DNA from: an uncultured delta proteobacterium
Lineage (GTDB): Bacteria; Myxococcota_A; Polyangia; Polyangiales; Polyangiaceae
Length of the DNA: 51,049 bases
Assembly (NCBI GenBank): GCA_903892415.1
Contig: CAITIQ010000501.1
Coordinates: 1-51,049, forward strand
Direction of reading: 5' to 3'
The notes beneath the pieces are model-generated. The model saw only the letters and a list, made by a program, of their open reading frames with translations. It made no database searches and was not told the origin of the DNA. Shown here in pieces: positions 44,221 through 51,049 of this stretch; positions within the stretch are counted from its first letter, which is position 1, and each line of letters opens with the position of its first letter. Made by a program: the position numbers and the translations under genes.

Positions 44221-45376
44221 ACGGTTGCAAACGCTGGCCGCCTTTGCCGCGCTCGGCGTGGGGGTCATGCTTGCGGTGGGCGCGTGTCGCGACGTCGTAG
44301 CGGGTGACAGTGTGGACGCCGCTGCGGAGCTTTGCGAGCGGCTATCGGCGTGCTTTCCGGATGCTCCTTCTTGCGACGAGCTGGCTTCGGAGCTGAGCCA
44401 GGCCCCAACGGAGGATCGTCAAAGGTCGCTGGCGTCATTCGGCAAGCTGCAGTGTCTCGATGGGGGCTGCGGTGAGAGCCGCTCCTGCCTTGACTTGCCA
44501 GCCTTCTGCGAGACGCAAGGCGCTCCGTGCGAGGGCCGCTTAGACTGTTGCGACTGGAGTTACGGGCTCGCGGCATGTGGCGCCAGCGGCAAGTGCTGCA
44601 AAACCGACGGTGCCTCATGCAGTAGCGATGAGGAGTGTTGTGCGGGAGAGTGCCTTCGGGTTGCCGAGGACATATCGACGTGTGGCGGCGTGCTCTGCAA
44701 GAAGGTGGGCGCCGACTGTGATTCGGCCGCTGAGTGCTGTACCGGCCACTGTTTGGACGGCAGCTGTTCTTTGCTCGATTGCTTCCAACGCGACGAGGCT
44801 TGCGAGACCACCGACCAGTGTTGTCGAGAGGAGGTCCAACTCGACGACAACGTGCTCGTCGTGGTCCAACTCGAGTGCAACGACGGGATATGTAGCCTGC
44901 CAGCTCAACCTGCGTGCGCGCAGGCCAATCAGCCGTGCGACCCGTTGGGCGCGGGCTGTTGCGAGGGGCAGGGGAGCTGCCAAAGCCTCGGTGATGGTTT
45001 ACCGGTTTGTTCCACTTGTGCGCCAGCCTTGTTCGAATGCTCGCAAGACGCGGACTGCTGCTCGGGCCGATGCTTGGAGGCCGTGAACGGCAATGTCTGC
45101 GCCGCGTTGGATTGTGTCGACGAGGGCAGCTGCCAACTGCCGACCGATTGTTGCAATGGCATCTGCGAGTTTGAAGCGGCGGACGTGGGAAACTGCAGCG
45201 CGTGCTTGAAGAGCTGCCACAATCCGTGTGACGCGGGCGGCGCTCTAAAACCGAATTGTGAAGGGTTGAACCCAAGCGCATTTAATCAGGTTTTGCAGAA
45301 CGACGCCGTCTGTGAGTGTCAGTGGGACGGCATCTGCGCGGCGCAATACGCCGAGCTGGCTGGAACCTGCGGATGA
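44192..45376 (+). CDS. Cysteine-rich lipoprotein B of the duplicated module
   Basis: 394 residues from TTG 44192, with AAGG seven bases upstream; no ATG or GTG lies early enough to keep the signal peptide. Lipobox LAVGAC followed by RDV, exactly as in its paralogue at 41314. The same order of segments follows: LCERLSACF, CLDLPAFC, CCDWSYGLAACG, then several CSSDEECCAGEC-type units and a C-terminal CHNPCDAGG. The mature protein is close to one cysteine in nine residues. It overlaps the upstream VWA gene by 13 bases and is followed by the second VWA gene after 17 bases. Confidence 0.7.
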   Translation: MSELRSSSEPRLQTLAAFAALGVGVMLAVGACRDVVAGDSVDAAAELCERLSACFPDAPSCDELASELSQAPTEDRQRSLASFGKLQCLDGGCGESRSCLDLPAFCETQGAPCEGRLDCCDWSYGLAACGASGKCCKTDGASCSSDEECCAGECLRVAEDISTCGGVLCKKVGADCDSAAECCTGHCLDGSCSLLDCFQRDEACETTDQCCREEVQLDDNVLVVVQLECNDGICSLPAQPACAQANQPCDPLGAGCCEGQGSCQSLGDGLPVCSTCAPALFECSQDADCCSGRCLEAVNGNVCAALDCVDEGSCQLPTDCCNGICEFEAADVGNCSACLKSCHNPCDAGGALKPNCEGLNPSAFNQVLQNDAVCECQWDGICAAQYAELAGTCG

Positions 45377-45393
45377 GTTCGAAGGAGGTAGGA

Positions 45394-46902
45394 ATGAAAC
45401 GTGCTTCTAACGATCCCATGCGCACTTTGCTTCTGACGCTGGTCGCCTCCTTCGCTGTTGCCTGCGGTGATAGCGGTGATGGCGCGACCAGCGATGTCGG
45501 TGGGGGAACCAGCGCCGGGACCGGCGGTTCCTCACCTGGCAAGCCAGTTCCGGGACCCGAGGAGGGAGCATTGCTCGAGGGCACTTCTTCCCAACGCGCG
45601 GGTAACTTCGAGGAAAACGACGCAAGCTGCAACGCCGCGGAACCGCTGATCCAAGTCTCGCTTCCGCGCGGTTTTGAGCCCGCGTTGGCCACCGGCCAAT
45701 ACGTGGACTCGATGCTCAAGCAAGGCTTTCTGCCGGACCCATCGGCGCTGCGCTTCGAGCCGCTTCGCGCCTACCTCGAGAATCGTGATGCAACGAACCG
45801 ACTCGAGGCTTGGGTCGAACCGCGGGGGAGTGATTCGCTCCGGCTGCAGATTCGGCATCGGGCCTCCCTGATGGGAACCATGCCATCCCAGCCCAGCCAT
45901 GTCGTCGTTGTCCTGGATGTGTCATCGAGCATGGCTCAATCCGCCACATTGCGTGATGACGAGCTCGCCGCGCTTGCCGAGCACCTGGACCAGGCGCAGA
46001 TCCGCTTCTCCTTGGTTACCTTCGCCGGGGAGGCCACGCGCTTGATTGAAGATGCCGCTGTGGGTGACGCCAGCGGCGCGCTGGTCGCGGCGAGCACGCA
46101 GCTGATCCCTGGAGAGGGCCACAATCTATCGGCGGGGCTCAAAGAAGCTGCGGCGCTGCTCGATACCAAGGACGGTAGCCAGCTGCTCGTCCTAACAGAC
46201 GGTGGCTTCACCGCCGACGAAGCGGCCCTCGAGCAGGTACGGAGCCTGCGCGCGCAGGGCGTGCTGCTGTCAGCGGTGCAACTCGCAGTGCCCGCCGGCT
46301 TTCAGCGCAACGAAGGCGCGAAGGCGCAGACGTCCCTCCACTTCGACATGCTGACCGAACTCGCCAAGGCCGGCGGAGGCTTCGCGTTGTTCTCCAACGG
46401 AGATAGCTTCTCGCCGGACAGCTGGGTGCCCTCGCTTTCGACGCAGCCAGCGCTTGCGCTCGAGTTGCCGGGTACCCTCCCGCCCCTCGACAGCTTTGTG
46501 GGCGAGGCCGTTGCCGATCGAAAGTTGCCCAACGCAGTCACCGAAACGGCTTCGGTCACACTGTCTACTCACTGTCTCGAAGGCGAGGGTCCGTTCAGCC
46601 TCACTATTGACGGCCAGCCCTTCTCCCTACAGCAGGTTGCTGGGCAGTGGAGGCTGCAAGACAGCGTGCGCGCCAAGGCCGATGAAAAGCTGCAAGCGGT
46701 GGTGCAGGCGCTGCGCACACAAACCCCGCCCAACGCCGAAATGCTCCCCGGCGACTTCGTGTGTGAAGCGCTCGCGGCGTTCAGCAGTCCGGTCGCTTGT
46801 GGCACCAGTGGTCTTGACCCTTCGTGCGGTTACGCGAAGCAGGTTGACGACTTCTACAAAACGGTCTGCAGCGAGTTCTGCGGCAGCTGCGACGCCTTCT
46901 GA
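45394..46902 (+). CDS. YfbK-like von Willebrand A lipoprotein B
   Basis: 502 residues from ATG 45394, with an excellent SD (GGAGG) eight bases upstream; an earlier in-frame start is ruled out by this. Lipobox SFAVAC. A Gly/Ser/Pro linker leads to YVDSMLKQGFLPDPSALRFEPLRAYL (YfbK-like N-terminal module), then VWA with an intact MIDAS DVSSS and LVLTDGG. The C-terminus is cysteine-rich (FVCEALAAF...CGTSGLDPSC...VCSEFCGSC). It parallels the 42660 protein throughout. Its stop abuts the stop of the convergent gene in the palindrome TGATCA. VWA domains with MIDAS usually bind protein partners through a metal ion; the adjacent Cys-rich lipoprotein is the obvious candidate. Confidence 0.78.
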   Translation: MKRASNDPMRTLLLTLVASFAVACGDSGDGATSDVGGGTSAGTGGSSPGKPVPGPEEGALLEGTSSQRAGNFEENDASCNAAEPLIQVSLPRGFEPALATGQYVDSMLKQGFLPDPSALRFEPLRAYLENRDATNRLEAWVEPRGSDSLRLQIRHRASLMGTMPSQPSHVVVVLDVSSSMAQSATLRDDELAALAEHLDQAQIRFSLVTFAGEATRLIEDAAVGDASGALVAASTQLIPGEGHNLSAGLKEAAALLDTKDGSQLLVLTDGGFTADEAALEQVRSLRAQGVLLSAVQLAVPAGFQRNEGAKAQTSLHFDMLTELAKAGGGFALFSNGDSFSPDSWVPSLSTQPALALELPGTLPPLDSFVGEAVADRKLPNAVTETASVTLSTHCLEGEGPFSLTIDGQPFSLQQVAGQWRLQDSVRAKADEKLQAVVQALRTQTPPNAEMLPGDFVCEALAAFSSPVACGTSGLDPSCGYAKQVDDFYKTVCSEFCGSCDAF

Positions 46903-48978
46903 TCAGCCGCGCGACGGGCGTTTGCGGCTCTTGAACCAGGCGCGCGCAGTCTCCATCTTGCGCGCTTGATCGCGCGGAGCTCGCCGTTTGCAGGTCGACG
47001 CTTCGCTCGAGGCCGGTTCTGCGCCCCAGCGCAGCTCGGCGCAGTCGTTCGGGTTGAAGGCCACCTCGAGCGCGCTGCTGCGCGCGACCACGTCGGCGAG
47101 CTTCAGCTCGAAGCGGCTGCCGTCCGAGCGCGAATAGCTGAAGCTGCGCTGCCCAAGTTCCTTTTGCAACCGAGCCTCGAGCGCGCTCACCACCTCATCC
47201 ACGTTGGCCCCCGCTGCGAGCCGGAAGCGTTCAGGGTGGGCCTTCACTCGTTTGGCGAAGTTCTGCACTACGTCGATCGCGATCAGCAGGCGCAAATCCC
47301 TGCTCGGTGTGGAGAAGTTCTCCCAGTTGCCGACGGTCTCGAAGATGGAGGCGCCGTTCGGCATGTCGATGCGCGCGCCGCCGTCGCGAAAATACTTCTC
47401 GCCGTTCTCCACCGAGCCCACTCGCGTTTTTACCTGCTCCTCGAGCGCGCTGATCACGTTGAGCAGCGCCGCCTCGGGATCACGAGGGGCGGGGGAGAGC
47501 ACGAGATCCATCCGCTCGTAGAACTCGCTCGAGCTGAGCTTGCTCTGCTCGAGCGAGTGATCGCCCCAGTCGGTGCGCTCGGCGATCGCCTTGTTCGACA
47601 GAGCGCGTACGTTGCCTCCCGCGGCGGTGATCGGACGAAAGCGCTTGAAGCCGGGGTTGCCCATCGCTGGTTCGTCCTGCACGAAGAGGAAGTTCCCTTC
47701 CCAAAAACGCTTCTTGGCGACGGTGCCGTCGGGTTGGCCGTCCACCGCGAAGAGAACGCCAGCCTTGTCTCCGACCTGCGGTAGGAGCTTGGCCACCACC
47801 AGGATGTGACCGTAGGGATCGGCGTAGATGGTGCCCGGCCGCAGGCTCTCGCGTGAGAGCGGGACGGGGTAGTAATCAGTGGTGTCGTCGGCGGCCAGCG
47901 TGCGCCCGGTGCCCGAGTGAACCGAGTTCTTGAGCGTGACGCGGGCGAAGGTCTCGAAGCGTTTCCAACGCGAAGGGATCGGCTCTTCGAGCGGATCGAG
48001 ATTGGATTGGCGGTCTTGGCAGCGCGGCGCTTGTCCACCGCCCCCGCGCGAACACTTGGAGAAACCGAACGGCAACCCGAGCTTGAAGCTGAAGTAAGCG
48101 CGCAAGAAGTACGGCAGGTCGGCGCAATCCGGGTCCAAGCGCAGGCCCTTGGGCGGAGCTTGGTCCTCGTCGGCGCCGAGATGGTTGTGCAGGAAGTTGC
48201 GCTCTTCGTCGCTGGTGAACTCGTGCAGCGAGCTAGCGCTGAAGAACTCATCGTCGGGCGCGTCGAAGAGCGCCTCCACCCAGGCCGAGAACAGGTCCTC
48301 CATCGCGCTGTCCCAGGCTCGCGTGGCGCTCCACGGCAGCCCTTGCGGCCCAGCGCGACCGAGCCGTTTGGCGGTAGCTGCGACGTTGATGGTCTCGCAG
48401 TGTTGGGCGGCTCCGTCGCGTACGGCGATGGCTTTGAGCGAGCCCGCCGCGCCCGGCGTGAAGCGAGCGAGCGCCGAGGACGGCGGGCCGTTGCGAGGTT
48501 CGGCTTGCACCACCACCGGCGCTTTGCCTTGCTCCACCAGCAGCACGTACTCGCTCGGCGGCACGGCCTTGCTCAGCGCCACCACGCGCAGCTCGCTGTT
48601 GGCCGCAGGCTCGAGCGGTGACACGAACATGCGAGTGTTGCTCCCAGCCACGCAGGGGCCCTCTGCGAGGGCCTTGGCGGCCTCGGGAGCGAGCGGTGCG
48701 AGCACCGGCGCAGCCGGGGCTGCGGCGCTTGCTACCGGGGCTGCGGCGCTCTCGACGGCGGACGCGGAGGCCGAGGCGGTGAGCGGCGCTGAGTCGAGCG
48801 GCGGTACGCCATCCGCAGGTGGACGGCCGCAGCCGAGGCCGCCAAACCCGAGCGCGAGCACGCTCAAACCAAGCGAGAACGCGCGCGGCGAGAACGCGCT
48901 CGAGCCTGGCGTGCGCGAACTCGAACTCGCGAACGCGCCGAAGCTCGCGAAGGCGGCTGCCCAGCCGGCGCGCCTCAT
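46903..48978 (-). CDS. Large lipoprotein, possible cysteine hydrolase
   Basis: 691 residues. The signal has a lipobox at GFGGLGC; an Ala/Ser/Pro linker of ~50 residues follows. The core contains DPDCADLPYFLRAYFSFKLGLPFG (Cys near residue 284), YGHILVVAKLL (His near 388) and VDGQPDG, an order of Cys, His, Asp like that of papain-like, NlpC/P60 or transglutaminase-type thiol hydrolases. I do not recognise a named family, so the catalytic reading is inference. It overlaps rlmE by ATGA (48975-48978). The C-terminus is helical and basic. Confidence 0.5.
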   Translation of the reverse strand: MRRAGWAAAFASFGAFASSSSRTPGSSAFSPRAFSLGLSVLALGFGGLGCGRPPADGVPPLDSAPLTASASASAVESAAAPVASAAAPAAPVLAPLAPEAAKALAEGPCVAGSNTRMFVSPLEPAANSELRVVALSKAVPPSEYVLLVEQGKAPVVVQAEPRNGPPSSALARFTPGAAGSLKAIAVRDGAAQHCETINVAATAKRLGRAGPQGLPWSATRAWDSAMEDLFSAWVEALFDAPDDEFFSASSLHEFTSDEERNFLHNHLGADEDQAPPKGLRLDPDCADLPYFLRAYFSFKLGLPFGFSKCSRGGGGQAPRCQDRQSNLDPLEEPIPSRWKRFETFARVTLKNSVHSGTGRTLAADDTTDYYPVPLSRESLRPGTIYADPYGHILVVAKLLPQVGDKAGVLFAVDGQPDGTVAKKRFWEGNFLFVQDEPAMGNPGFKRFRPITAAGGNVRALSNKAIAERTDWGDHSLEQSKLSSSEFYERMDLVLSPAPRDPEAALLNVISALEEQVKTRVGSVENGEKYFRDGGARIDMPNGASIFETVGNWENFSTPSRDLRLLIAIDVVQNFAKRVKAHPERFRLAAGANVDEVVSALEARLQKELGQRSFSYSRSDGSRFELKLADVVARSSALEVAFNPNDCAELRWGAEPASSEASTCKRRAPRDQARKMETARAWFKSRKRPSRG

Positions 48979-50144
48979 CCTCGACGCTTCTTCGCGGGCG
49001 CGGCCTTCTTCGCCGGTGCGGCCTTTCTTGAAGGCGCGGGCCGCTTCGCGGGAGCGGGCTTCTTCGCGGCCGGCTTGGAGGCGGCCTTCTTCGCGGGCTT
49101 GGTTGCAGCCTGCTTCGACGAGGGACGTTGCTGCGCGGGCGCTGCTTTCTTCGTCGGCACAGCCGGCTTTGCAGCGCCGGCTTTCTCGGCGGCGGCCTTC
49201 TTCGCAGCTGCGGCTCGTTTGGCCGAGGCGGCTCTCCTGCCGATCACGGCCTGCCGCGCCGCAGGCGCGTTGCCGGGGAGCAGTCGCTCGCCCGATGCGG
49301 GTTTGCGCTTGGGTGCGGGCTGCTTGGCCTTGGGCGCAGCCGCGCCGACGGCGCGTTGCGGCGAGGCGGGGGCGCGCGGTTGGAACTCGATCAGCTCGGT
49401 CTCGGCCTCCGGGATGAGCTCACTCTCCACTGCGACCTCAGGCGCAGCGAGCTGCGGCGCGTTGGTCTGCGCAACTTCAACTTCAGGCTCAGCCGCTGGC
49501 TCAGCTGCGGGCTCCAGGCTCTTGTACGGCGGCTTGAGAAGCGGCTCGTGACGCTTCTCGGCGGCGACGAGGAACACCTCGAAGCTGTTGGTCCGCACCG
49601 TCTCGGGGCGCAATGTGCGCACGTCGGCGTACTCTTTGCGCAGCTCGCCGCGGGCCTTCTCGTAGTCGGGGCCCATGAAGATTTTCGCGACGAAGCTCGA
49701 GCCTTTTTTGCCGTAGAGCTTGGCGATCTCGATCGCCTTCATCACCAGCTCGTAGCTCTGCCATTGATCGACGTCGCGCATGCCGCTGGTGTTGGGCGCC
49801 ATGTCGGAGAGCACCACGTCGAACGGGGCCTCTTTCTCGAAGGTGTCGAGCGGGAGGTCGAAGAGATCGACGATGTAGACCGAGGCGTTGGGCCCGAGCG
49901 TGACGGTGAGCGGCTGACGATCGACCGAGACGAGCCGGCCGTTGAAGCCGATTTTGCGCTGCACGTAGAGCGACCAGGAGCCGGGCGCCGAGCCGAGATC
50001 CACGACGTGTTGGCCGGGACGGAGCAAGCGACAGCGATGATCGATCTCCTCGAGCTTGAACACGCTGCGTGCCGGGAAGCCCTGCTTCTTGGCCGCTTTG
50101 GTGTAGAGGTCCGGCTTCTTGTAGGGGTTCTTCGATTTCGACAC
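48975..50144 (-). CDS. rlmE: 23S rRNA 2'-O-methyltransferase RlmE with histone-H1-like tail
   Basis: 389 residues from GTG 50144 (GGGAGAAGAG upstream). The first ~215 residues are RlmE/FtsJ, which methylates U2552 of 23S rRNA: SKSKNPYKKPDLYTKAAKKQG, SAM site VVDLGSAPGSWS, LSDMAPNTSG, VAKIFMG and SFEVFLVA supply the K-D-K-E tetrad. The remaining ~175 residues are a low-complexity extension: an acidic Ala/Glu part, then long runs of Ala-Lys-Pro (AAKKAAAEK, KPAKKAA, PAKKAAPAKK) like histone H1. Normal RlmE ends near residue 210. The next gene overlaps its stop. Confidence 0.92.
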   Translation of the reverse strand: MSKSKNPYKKPDLYTKAAKKQGFPARSVFKLEEIDHRCRLLRPGQHVVDLGSAPGSWSLYVQRKIGFNGRLVSVDRQPLTVTLGPNASVYIVDLFDLPLDTFEKEAPFDVVLSDMAPNTSGMRDVDQWQSYELVMKAIEIAKLYGKKGSSFVAKIFMGPDYEKARGELRKEYADVRTLRPETVRTNSFEVFLVAAEKRHEPLLKPPYKSLEPAAEPAAEPEVEVAQTNAPQLAAPEVAVESELIPEAETELIEFQPRAPASPQRAVGAAAPKAKQPAPKRKPASGERLLPGNAPAARQAVIGRRAASAKRAAAAKKAAAEKAGAAKPAVPTKKAAPAQQRPSSKQAATKPAKKAASKPAAKKPAPAKRPAPSRKAAPAKKAAPAKKRRG

Positions 50145-50240
50145 GGCGCTCTTCTCCCAGAGATGCGGCCGAGCGGCAAGAAAGGGGTTTGAGCGATTGT
50201 TACGGCGCCGCCGAGTGGCCCGACTAAGCTCGTGCGCGCC

Positions 50241-50336
50241 ATGTCCCCGATCGTTTTCAGCAATGACCGTATGGCGATCACGCACGCGGGCAAGCTGTTC
50301 ACCTGCGGTTGAAGCAACGCGCCTACGCTGGTCGAG
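50241..50336 (+). other. Coding-like sequence with in-frame TGA upstream of the 50337 gene
   Basis: From ATG 50241, 23 codons with high GC3 read MSPIVFSNDRMAITHAGKL then FTCG, a TGA follows at 50310-50312, and the same frame continues SNAPTLVEM into the gene at 50337. The strand-turn-strand N-terminus is what a STAS-like domain would have, so the real gene is probably 50241-50699 interrupted by a nonsense codon, or the TGA is recoded. No SD is obvious before 50241. Confidence 0.5.
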
Positions 50337-50699
50337 ATGACGGCGCTCGAGAGCGAGGGGCGGCGCGCCGAGGCGGAGGCTGGGCCGATGGCGTTTCTCA
50401 ACGTTGTGTTCGCGGGTGTACCCAACTTCCCGGAGCCGGTGCGTGAGGCCGGAGCGCGCCTGACCAAGGACCCGCTGTTTTCCCTAGGGCGAGCTCACGT
50501 GGTGCTGATGCCGGGGTTTCTGGGGGTTGCCGTGACCTCGTTCATCAACACCTTCGTTTTGTTGGGCAGGCCGCCGTTCCCGACGAAGATCTTTCATGCG
50601 CTGCCGCAGGCCACGGTGTGGCTCTGCGAGAAGGCGGGCCTGCAGGCGGAGGAGATCGCTGCGGGAGTCGAGACGGTGCGCAAGCAGCTGCAGCCTTGA
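50337..50699 (+). CDS. Short STAS-like protein, probably N-terminally interrupted
   Basis: 120 residues if started at ATG 50337. It contains GPMAFLNVVFAGVPNFPEPV, RAHVVLMPGFLGVAVTSFINTF and PPFPTKIFHALPQATVWLCEKAG, related in layout to the 32320 protein (RQPFPQKVF, AAEWSF). The first helix begins before this ATG (APTLVEM-TALESEGRRAE), so the start truncates the fold. The same frame is open upstream to a TGA at 50310. It diverges from rlmE, whose start lies 192 bases upstream of this ATG. Confidence 0.55.
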   Translation: MTALESEGRRAEAEAGPMAFLNVVFAGVPNFPEPVREAGARLTKDPLFSLGRAHVVLMPGFLGVAVTSFINTFVLLGRPPFPTKIFHALPQATVWLCEKAGLQAEEIAAGVETVRKQLQP

Positions 50700-50757
50700 G
50701 CGGCGCTTGGGCGCGAAGCAACCGCGCACCAACGCGCACGACACGACTACAAAAGCG

Positions 50758-50790
50758 AAACGCCCGAACCGCGGGGCGGTTCAGGCGTTT
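50758..50790 (-). terminator. Intrinsic terminator of rplC
   Basis: AAACGCCCGAACCGC (50758-50772) pairs with GCGGTTCAGGCGTTT (50776-50790): a 15-base stem with one mismatch and a three-base loop. Read on the minus strand it is followed by CGCTTTTG, a short T-run. It lies 40 bases after the rplC stop. Confidence 0.75.
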
Positions 50791-50830
50791 GGGTTGCTTC
50801 AGAGCGAGGTGCTCACGAAGCCGCAGGAAC

Positions 50831-51049
50831 TCAGGCCTTCTTGCCGGCGTTCTTCTTCTTGGTGGCGCCGCGGACGACGACGATGCCGTTCTGCCCGCCG
50901 GGGATTGCACCCTCGATCAGGATCACGTCGTCTTCCGGCATCAGCTTGGCGATCTTGAGGTTCTGCGTGGTGACCGTCTCGTTGCCGTAGTGACCGGGCA
51001 TCTTGAGGCCGGGTAGGGTGCGACCGGGCGTCATGTTGGTACCGATCGA
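50831..51049 (-). CDS. rplC: 50S ribosomal protein L3, C-terminal part (5' end outside window)
   Basis: The visible 72 residues read SIGTNMTPGR...KMPGHYGNE, VTTQNLKIAKLMPEDDVILIEGAIPGG and VVVRGAT, the conserved C-terminal half of L3 (GxxxGHxGNxxVTxQNL, then GAxPGxxGGxVxVR). L3 binds 23S rRNA near the peptidyl-transferase centre. The tail is KKKNAGKKA. The gene continues beyond 51049. It is normally in the S10 operon; here its 3' end is followed by a terminator instead of rplD, so it may be a separate rplC locus or an unusual arrangement. Confidence 0.9.
   Translation of the reverse strand, partial: SIGTNMTPGRTLPGLKMPGHYGNETVTTQNLKIAKLMPEDDVILIEGAIPGGQNGIVVVRGATKKKNAGKKA

Overview
The window is GC-rich, densely coded DNA from a chromosome that most resembles a myxobacterium-type member of Myxococcota, probably of the Polyangia/Polyangiales type. 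The signs are: a tandem-domain Ser/Thr kinase; a protein kinase fused to a sigma-54 activator; many lipoproteins with low-complexity linkers; cysteine-rich lipoproteins; a TatT-type lipoprotein; a DUF3829 protein; a zinc-ribbon-tailed universal stress protein; and a CcoN-CcoO fusion. The taxonomic call is inference from gene content. No rRNA, tRNA, insertion sequence, prophage or CRISPR array was seen. No stretch over 300 bases lacks a gene. Many adjacent genes overlap by ATGA or TGATG junctions, so long co-transcribed runs are likely.

Layout. (1) 1-6617, minus strand: a tandem-kinase gene followed by purine catabolism genes: cytochrome-c-tailed membrane urate oxidase PuuD, allantoinase, and an allantoicase fused in frame to OHCU decarboxylase (truncated by the window edge). 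(2) 6704-9330: a convergent pair of lipoproteins. (3) 9380-17919, minus strand: a cbb3 oxidase operon in the order universal stress protein, ccoI, ccoS, ccoNO fusion, ccoQ, mono-haem ccoP, ccoG, SafE-like membrane protein. (4) 18074-22523: an HpcH/HpaI-like lyase coupled to a DUF2378-like protein, a TatT lipoprotein, a single-TM protein, and a YtfJ-like exported protein whose start codon lies in a perfect inverted repeat. (5) 22576-26462: carotenoid operon crtI-crtB-cruA, which would make a cyclised carotenoid from GGPP. (6) 26489-32189: two small cysteine-rich lipoproteins diverging from a 1.4-kresidue kinase/ATPase/TPR/GAF/sigma-54 regulator. (7) 32320-39525: a STAS-like protein, murJ, a class I glutamine amidotransferase, transketolase, YjbQ, a PaaI thioesterase and an MlaF-like ATPase. 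(8) 39637-46902, plus strand: a six-gene cell-surface operon. It has a TPR/TM protein, a small lipoprotein, then two successive copies of a two-gene module (cysteine-rich lipoprotein plus YfbK-like von Willebrand A lipoprotein). This is the strongest candidate for an undescribed system. (9) 46903-51049: a possible cysteine-hydrolase lipoprotein, rlmE with a histone-H1-like tail, a short STAS-like gene interrupted by an in-frame TGA, and the C-terminal end of rplC with its terminator.

How the genes fit together. The purine genes cover urate to HIU, OHCU to allantoin, allantoin to allantoate, and allantoate to ureidoglycolate plus urea; HIU hydrolase is not in the window. PuuD passes electrons to its own cytochrome c domain, so purine oxidation can feed a c-type pool used by the cbb3 oxidase nearby. 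That functional link is inference.
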